Part shown: piece after piece, positions 59,927 to 64,000 of the stretch
Layout: each line of letters begins with the position of its first letter
How positions within the stretch are numbered: the first letter of the stretch is position 1
Source of the DNA: Nocardioides pinisoli
GTDB taxonomy: Bacteria > Actinomycetota > Actinomycetes > Propionibacteriales > Nocardioidaceae
Assembly: GCF_024199985.1 (NCBI RefSeq)
Contig: NZ_JANARS010000008.1
Coordinates: 62,001 to 126,000, forward strand
Direction: 5' to 3'
DNA: 64,000 nt
Made by a program: the position numbers and the translations under genes
Notes under the pieces: generated by a model
The model's input: only the letters and a program-made list of their open reading frames with translations
Databases searched by the model: none
What the model was told of the DNA's origin: nothing

Positions 59927-60295
59927 TCATCCCGCGCTGTCGTAGGCCTCGCGCAGCCAGGCCCGCACCTCGCTGTCGACCCCGCCGGGGCGCCGCAGCT
60001 CGAGGTGGTGCATCCACACCGCCGGGCTCGGGTGGGCCACCTGCTTCCACCGCGGGCTCGGCCGCTCGGTCGGCAGCGCGATCGACAGCACGGCGGGCAC
60101 GTCGGAGCGCACGTACTGCCCGGGACGCCACAGGTAGGCGAACCCGCGCCGGCGTCGGAACGCGACCTGGCTGCGCGCCACCCGCACGTCGTGCGGCCCC
60201 AGCGCGTCCACCGCCGCGACGACGGCCGCCGCGACCGCAGTCCCGCCGGGCTCGCCCTCGAAGAACGCCTGGACGTCCGGGTCCACGAGATCCAT
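59927..60295 (-). CDS. DUF5655 domain protein
   Basis: A 122-residue single-domain protein of DUF5655, function unknown. The hallmark FFEGEPGGTAVAAAVVAAVDALGP and VRVARSQVAFRRRRGFAYLWRPGQYV are visible: the basic strand RSQVAFRRRRGFA is the most conserved part of the family. Some proteins of this family are fused to DUF4287 or appear with DNA-modification genes, but no such neighbours occur here. ATG at 60295. It diverges from the next small gene with a 56-base gap. Confidence 0.85.
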   Translation of the reverse strand: MDLVDPDVQAFFEGEPGGTAVAAAVVAAVDALGPHDVRVARSQVAFRRRRGFAYLWRPGQYVRSDVPAVLSIALPTERPSPRWKQVAHPSPAVWMHHLELRRPGGVDSEVRAWLREAYDSAG

Positions 60296-60351
60296 GGTGG
60301 CACCGAGCCGGGCTGTTGTGCCGCGCGCGGACGGGGAGGCAGGCTTGTCCC

Positions 60352-60708
60352 ATGGCCACCTACGACGTCAACCCGGCGGCCGTCACCCACGCGCGCAAGC
60401 TGATCGACGCCCGGCAGTACGTCCTCGACAGCGACTGGGGTCAGGTGCAGCCGCGGGCGGAGGCGGAGAACGCCTTCCTCGAGCGCCACTCGTGGGACGA
60501 CTACGCGGCCTGGCACCTCGGCCTGACCGAGGGCGCGAGCGACGGGACCAAGGCGCGCTACGCGTTCGTCTACGGCGACCTGCGACGGGTGCACCGCTCG
60601 GGCCTGATCGCGTGCGTCTACCGCGCCTCGGAGTGGCGGCACAAGGCCGTCGAGCTGGCCGCCCACGACCTGCTGCAGCGCCTCGACCAGATGGCCGGGA
60701 TCGACTGA
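60352..60708 (+). CDS. Conserved hypothetical protein (118 residues)
   Basis: A small soluble protein of a widespread uncharacterised family with the pattern YDVNPAAVTHARKLIDARQYVL, DSDWGQVQPRAEAENAFLERHSW, HLGLTEGASDGTKARYAFVYGDLRRVHRSGL and YRASEWRHKAVELAAHDLLQRLD. The many aromatic, histidine and tryptophan residues and conserved TK.RY.F.YGD core suggest a folded domain with a binding site. ATG at 60352 begins at the family N-terminus; an upstream in-frame ATG (60316) is inferior. A CAGGCT hexamer is about 10 bases upstream. Function unknown. Confidence 0.82.
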   Translation: MATYDVNPAAVTHARKLIDARQYVLDSDWGQVQPRAEAENAFLERHSWDDYAAWHLGLTEGASDGTKARYAFVYGDLRRVHRSGLIACVYRASEWRHKAVELAAHDLLQRLDQMAGID

Positions 60709-60717
60709 CCGGGGCGC

Positions 60718-61254
60718 TCAGCCGCGAGCGACGAGGGCGGCGAGGGCCGTCAGCGCCGCCTCGCGCTCGGTCGCGTCCACGACCGTCCAACCGTGCTCCT
60801 GCGCGAGGTCGAGCAGCTGGCGCCGTCCCTCCAGCACCAGGTCGTCGCCGCCGCGCTCCTCGATGATGCGCGACACGACGTCGGTGACCGGGGTCCGCGT
60901 CCGCTCCCGCAGCCGGGGGAGCAGCAGGTCGGGGGCGACGTCGAGCACCACGCCGACGTACGACGCCCCTGCCGCCGCGGCGGCGGCCTCGAACCGCTCG
61001 ACCTGGGCCGGCGTGACGATCAGCTGGGGGAGCACCACGTCGCGCCCGGTGCCGAGGTAGGCGGTCAGCAGGGCGAGCGCGGACGCCCGGACGGCCTCGC
61101 CGGTGCCCACGAAGTCGTGCTCCCAGCCCGAGACCCACGACCGCAGCTCGTCGATGTCGCAGACGAGCATCCCCGGGTGGCGCGCGGCGTGGGCGCGAGC
61201 GAGCGTCGACTTGCCGACGCCCGAGGGACCGTTGAGGTGCAGGAGCGTGGGCAC
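60718..61254 (-). CDS. P-loop kinase-like ATPase
   Basis: A 178-residue P-loop NTPase of the small-molecule-kinase type (AAA_33/shikimate-kinase-like). Walker A is [15 protein letters not shown] at residues 7-21. [12 protein letters not shown] provides the second acidic site. [27 protein letters not shown] is the lid region with arginines that contact ATP phosphates, which is typical for this group. A phosphate acceptor cannot be predicted. GTG start at 61254. The gene ends 9 bases beyond the convergent stop of the conserved small gene. Confidence 0.82.
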   Translation of the reverse strand: MPTLLHLNGPSGVGKSTLARAHAARHPGMLVCDIDELRSWVSGWEHDFVGTGEAVRASALALLTAYLGTGRDVVLPQLIVTPAQVERFEAAAAAAGASYVGVVLDVAPDLLLPRLRERTRTPVTDVVSRIIEERGGDDLVLEGRRQLLDLAQEHGWTVVDATEREAALTALAALVARG

Positions 61255-61333
61255 CGCCGGAGCCTACGACGCGGCGAGGCGACGTCGGCCGGGACACGCG
61301 CGGCGTACGGTTGGCCCACCCCTCGACATCGTG

Positions 61334-61351
61334 TATCTTGACGTCGAGACA
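61334..61351. promoter_or_regulatory. Palindromic operator candidate upstream of aconitase
   Basis: TATCTTGACGTCGAGACA is an inverted repeat with 7 of 9 pairs matched; the central TCTTGACGTCGAGA has one mismatch. It lies about 100 bases before the aconitase ATG in the 197-base gap. TTGACG inside it may serve as a -35 element, which would let a dimeric repressor block transcription. Confidence 0.5.
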
Positions 61352-61451
61352 AGTTGACGCCGGAACTAACGGTCGCCCTGCCTTCCCGTGCCTCACGGTG
61401 CGACGGCAAGATGGTGGCGAACTTAGCGATTCTTCTGAGGAGATGTGGCTG

Positions 61452-64000
61452 ATGGGCCAGGACAGCTTCGGTGCCAAGGGCACCTTGGACGTGGACGGAC
61501 AGTCCTACGAGATCTACCGACTCGACGCGGTCGAGGGCGAGGGGCTCGACGTCCAGAGCCTGCCCTTCTCGCTGAAGGTGCTGCTGGAGAACCTGCTCCG
61601 CACCGAGGACGGCGCGGACATCACCGCCGACCACATCAAGGCGATCGCCGGCTGGGACGCCAGCGCCGCGCCCGACCAGGAGATCCAGTTCACGCCTGCC
61701 CGCGTGATCATGCAGGACTTCACCGGCGTCCCCTGCGTCGTCGACCTCGCCACCATGCGCGAGGCGATGGCCGAGCTCGGCGGCGACGCCACCAAGATCA
61801 ACCCGCTCGCCCCCGCCGAGATGGTCATCGACCACTCGGTGATCGCCGACGTCTTCGGCTCCGCCGACGCCTTCGAGCGCAACGTCGAGATCGAGTACGA
61901 GCGCAACCGGGAGCGCTACCAGTTCCTCCGCTGGGGCCAGGGTGCCTTCGACGACTTCAAGGTCGTCCCCCCGGGCACCGGCATCGTCCACCAGGTCAAC
62001 ATCGAGCACCTCGCCCGCGTGGTCATGGTGCGCGACGGCGTGGCCTACCCCGACACCTGCGTCGGCACCGACTCCCACACCACGATGGTCAACGGCATCG
62101 GCGTGGTCGGCTGGGGCGTGGGCGGCATCGAGGCCGAGGCCGCGATGCTCGGCCAGCCGGTCTCCATGCTGATCCCGCGCGTCGTCGGCTTCAAGCTGTC
62201 GGGCGAGCTGCCCGCAGGTTCGACGGCCACCGACCTCGTGCTGACCATCACCGAGATGCTCCGCGAGCACGGTGTGGTCGGCAAGTTCGTCGAGTTCTAC
62301 GGCGAAGGCGTCTCCGCGCTGCCGCTGGCCAACCGCGCCACGATCGGCAACATGAGCCCGGAGTTCGGCTCGACGATCGCGGTCTTCCCGATCGACGACC
62401 AGACGATCGACTACCTGCGCCTGACCGGCCGCACCGACGAGCAGCTTGCCCTCGTCGAGGCGTACGCCAAGGAGCAGGGGCTGTGGCACGACCCGAGCGC
62501 CGAGCCGCGCTACAGCGAGCGCCTCGAGCTCGACGTCTCCACCGTGGTGCCGTCGCTCGCCGGCCCGAAGCGTCCGCAGGACCGCGTCGAGGTCAGCGTG
62601 GCCAAGGACTCGTTCCGCGCCGCGCTCGCGGACTACGTCGACGAGGGCGACTCCGACCCGGACGACGCCGCCGAGGCCACGGGCTACGACGAGGCGGTCG
62701 AGGAGTCCTTCCCGGCCTCCGACTCGCCGAGCCACGAGGGCGGCAACGGCAAGCCCGTGCACGCCGACGCCCCGAAGGACGCCGGTCGGCCCACGAAGCG
62801 GACGAAGGTCTCGCTCGACGGTCAGGAGGTCGAGATCGACCACGGCGCCGTGGTGATCGCCGCGATCACGTCGTGCACCAACACCTCGAACCCGAGCGTG
62901 ATGATCGGTGCCGCGCTGCTGGCCAAGAAGGCCGTCGAGAAGGGACTGACCCGCAAGCCGTGGGTCAAGACCTCGCTCGCGCCCGGCTCCAAGGTCGTCT
63001 CCGACTACTACGACCGCTCGGGACTGACGCCCTACCTCGACAAGCTGGGCTTCAACCTCGTCGGCTACGGCTGCACGACCTGCATCGGCAACTCCGGGCC
63101 GCTCATCCCCGAGGTGTCCGCGGCCGTCAACGAGGCCGACCTCGCGGTGGTCTCGGTGCTGTCCGGAAACCGCAACTTCGAGGGCCGGATCAACCCGGAC
63201 GTGAAGATGAACTACCTCGCGTCGCCGCCGCTCGTCGTCGCCTACGCGCTGGCCGGGTCGATGGACGTCGACCTGTTCGGCGACCCGCTGGGCCAGGACA
63301 CCGACGGCAACGACGTCTTCCTCGAGGACATTTGGCCGACCCCGCAGGAGATCGAGGAGACGATCGCCCAGGCGATCACCTCCGACATGTTCGGCGACTC
63401 CTACGCCGACGTCTTCAAGGGTGACGAGCGCTGGCAGTCGCTGCCTACCCCGGAGGGCAACACCTTCGAGTGGGACGAGGACTCGACCTACGTCCGCCGT
63501 CCTCCCTACTTCGACGGCATGCCCGACGAGCCGGAGCCGGTCAGCGACATCGTCGGCGCCCGCGTGCTGCTCAAGCTGGGTGACTCGGTCACGACCGACC
63601 ACATCAGCCCGGCCGGTGCGATCAAGAAGGACAGCCCCGCGGGCCGCTACCTCGCCGAGCACGGCGTGGAGCAGCGCGACTTCAACTCCTACGGCTCGCG
63701 GCGCGGTAACCACGAGGTCATGATCCGCGGCACGTTCGCCAACATCCGCCTGCGCAACCAGATCGCGCCGGGCACCGAAGGTGGCGTGACCAAGGACTTC
63801 ACCAAGGACGGCGAGGTCACCAGCGTCTACGAGGCCAGCCAGAGCTACCAGGAGGCCGGCACCCCGCTGGTCGTCCTGGCCGGCAAGGAGTACGGCTCCG
63901 GGTCCTCGCGCGACTGGGCCGCCAAGGGCACCGCTCTGCTGGGCGTGAAGGCCGTCATCGCCGAGTCCTACGAGCGGATCCACCGCTCCAACCTCATCGG
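61452..64000 (+). CDS. acnA: Aconitate hydratase A (aconitase), 3' partial
   Basis: The first 849 residues of the [4Fe-4S] TCA-cycle enzyme that isomerises citrate to isocitrate. Cluster cysteines are Cys475 ([10 protein letters not shown]), Cys541 and Cys544 ([13 protein letters not shown]). Domain 1 has [16 protein letters not shown] and [21 protein letters not shown]. The swivel domain begins near [39 protein letters not shown] supplies the active-site serine and arginine. An acidic insertion of about 60 residues (about 395-455, with [15 protein letters not shown]) is typical of actinobacterial aconitases. ATG at 61452 lies 9 bases after GAGGAG; a nearer ATG at 61443 is too close to it. 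The gene runs off the window. Confidence 0.96.
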   Translation, partial: MGQDSFGAKGTLDVDGQSYEIYRLDAVEGEGLDVQSLPFSLKVLLENLLRTEDGADITADHIKAIAGWDASAAPDQEIQFTPARVIMQDFTGVPCVVDLATMREAMAELGGDATKINPLAPAEMVIDHSVIADVFGSADAFERNVEIEYERNRERYQFLRWGQGAFDDFKVVPPGTGIVHQVNIEHLARVVMVRDGVAYPDTCVGTDSHTTMVNGIGVVGWGVGGIEAEAAMLGQPVSMLIPRVVGFKLSGELPAGSTATDLVLTITEMLREHGVVGKFVEFYGEGVSALPLANRATIGNMSPEFGSTIAVFPIDDQTIDYLRLTGRTDEQLALVEAYAKEQGLWHDPSAEPRYSERLELDVSTVVPSLAGPKRPQDRVEVSVAKDSFRAALADYVDEGDSDPDDAAEATGYDEAVEESFPASDSPSHEGGNGKPVHADAPKDAGRPTKRTKVSLDGQEVEIDHGAVVIAAITSCTNTSNPSVMIGAALLAKKAVEKGLTRKPWVKTSLAPGSKVVSDYYDRSGLTPYLDKLGFNLVGYGCTTCIGNSGPLIPEVSAAVNEADLAVVSVLSGNRNFEGRINPDVKMNYLASPPLVVAYALAGSMDVDLFGDPLGQDTDGNDVFLEDIWPTPQEIEETIAQAITSDMFGDSYADVFKGDERWQSLPTPEGNTFEWDEDSTYVRRPPYFDGMPDEPEPVSDIVGARVLLKLGDSVTTDHISPAGAIKKDSPAGRYLAEHGVEQRDFNSYGSRRGNHEVMIRGTFANIRLRNQIAPGTEGGVTKDFTKDGEVTSVYEASQSYQEAGTPLVVLAGKEYGSGSSRDWAAKGTALLGVKAVIAESYERIHRSNLI

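Overview
The window is chromosomal DNA from a very GC-rich actinobacterium, most likely Nocardioides or a close relative in Nocardioidaceae. The evidence is GTG starts used nearly as often as ATG, many 4-base stop/start overlaps, and a run of families essentially restricted to Actinobacteria (DUF4192, DUF4193, DUF4235, DUF3093, DUF3159, DUF3710, DUF5998, DUF7455, SepH). Gene order agrees with two conserved blocks known from other actinobacteria: primary sigma / parE / parC / DUF5998 / sepH, as around Streptomyces hrdB and sepH, and suhB / DUF4193 / DUF3093 / dut / DUF3710 / OB-fold / DUF3159 / ceoCB / APC permease / TRAM methyltransferase, as in mycobacteria. No rRNA, tRNA, CRISPR array, prophage or intact insertion sequence was seen. 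Species assignment is inference.

Layout. 0-9 kb: end of a 5-oxoprolinase operon (pxpBC), DNA polymerase IV, DUF4192, a GCS2-type ligase, a cluster of REP-like palindromes, a universal stress protein, an HhH-GPD repair protein and the primary sigma factor. 9-16.7 kb: an M28 lipoprotein peptidase facing a CapA-type lipoprotein, a secreted protein, then a four-gene, fully overlapping minus-strand operon (GAF-SpoIIE phosphatase, cellulose-synthase-like glycosyltransferase, STAS protein, RsbW-like ATPase). This operon looks like a partner-switching signalling module wired to exopolysaccharide synthesis. 16.9-27.4 kb: parE and parC bracket an ECF41/SigJ sigma factor with its epimerase-type partner gene (each preceded by the same promoter-like box), a beta-carbonic anhydrase, and an LprG/P55-type lipoprotein and transporter pair.

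27.5-41.2 kb: a small GIY-YIG gene flanked by inverted REP-like repeats, a GNAT/acyl-CoA synthetase fusion, DUF5998 with a phosphodiesterase, thymidine kinase, a rhodanese, a MOSC protein, SepH, a TRIC channel, a transporter with an aldonolactone-oxidase-like flavoprotein, ferrochelatase and an inositol-phosphatase-like enzyme. 41.4-50.6 kb is the conserved dut block, ending in a potassium module (two RCK/TrkA proteins divergent from an APC permease) and an RNA methyltransferase.

50.6-59.8 kb is the accessory part. It starts with decayed HTH and ERCC4 remnants and a sensor-like protein lacking a kinase domain. Then comes a nitrite/NO cluster: hemerythrin-DUF2249, a divergent regulator with conserved cysteines, an NnrS-like membrane protein, and an 883-residue fusion of a multi-span membrane domain, an extra cupredoxin and a copper nitrite reductase. 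A CPBP protein and a small membrane protein follow. The window ends with DUF5655, a conserved small protein, a P-loop kinase and the first 849 residues of aconitase.

Many genes have a TANNNT -10 hexamer only 6-8 bases before the start codon, which suggests that leaderless transcripts are common in this genome.
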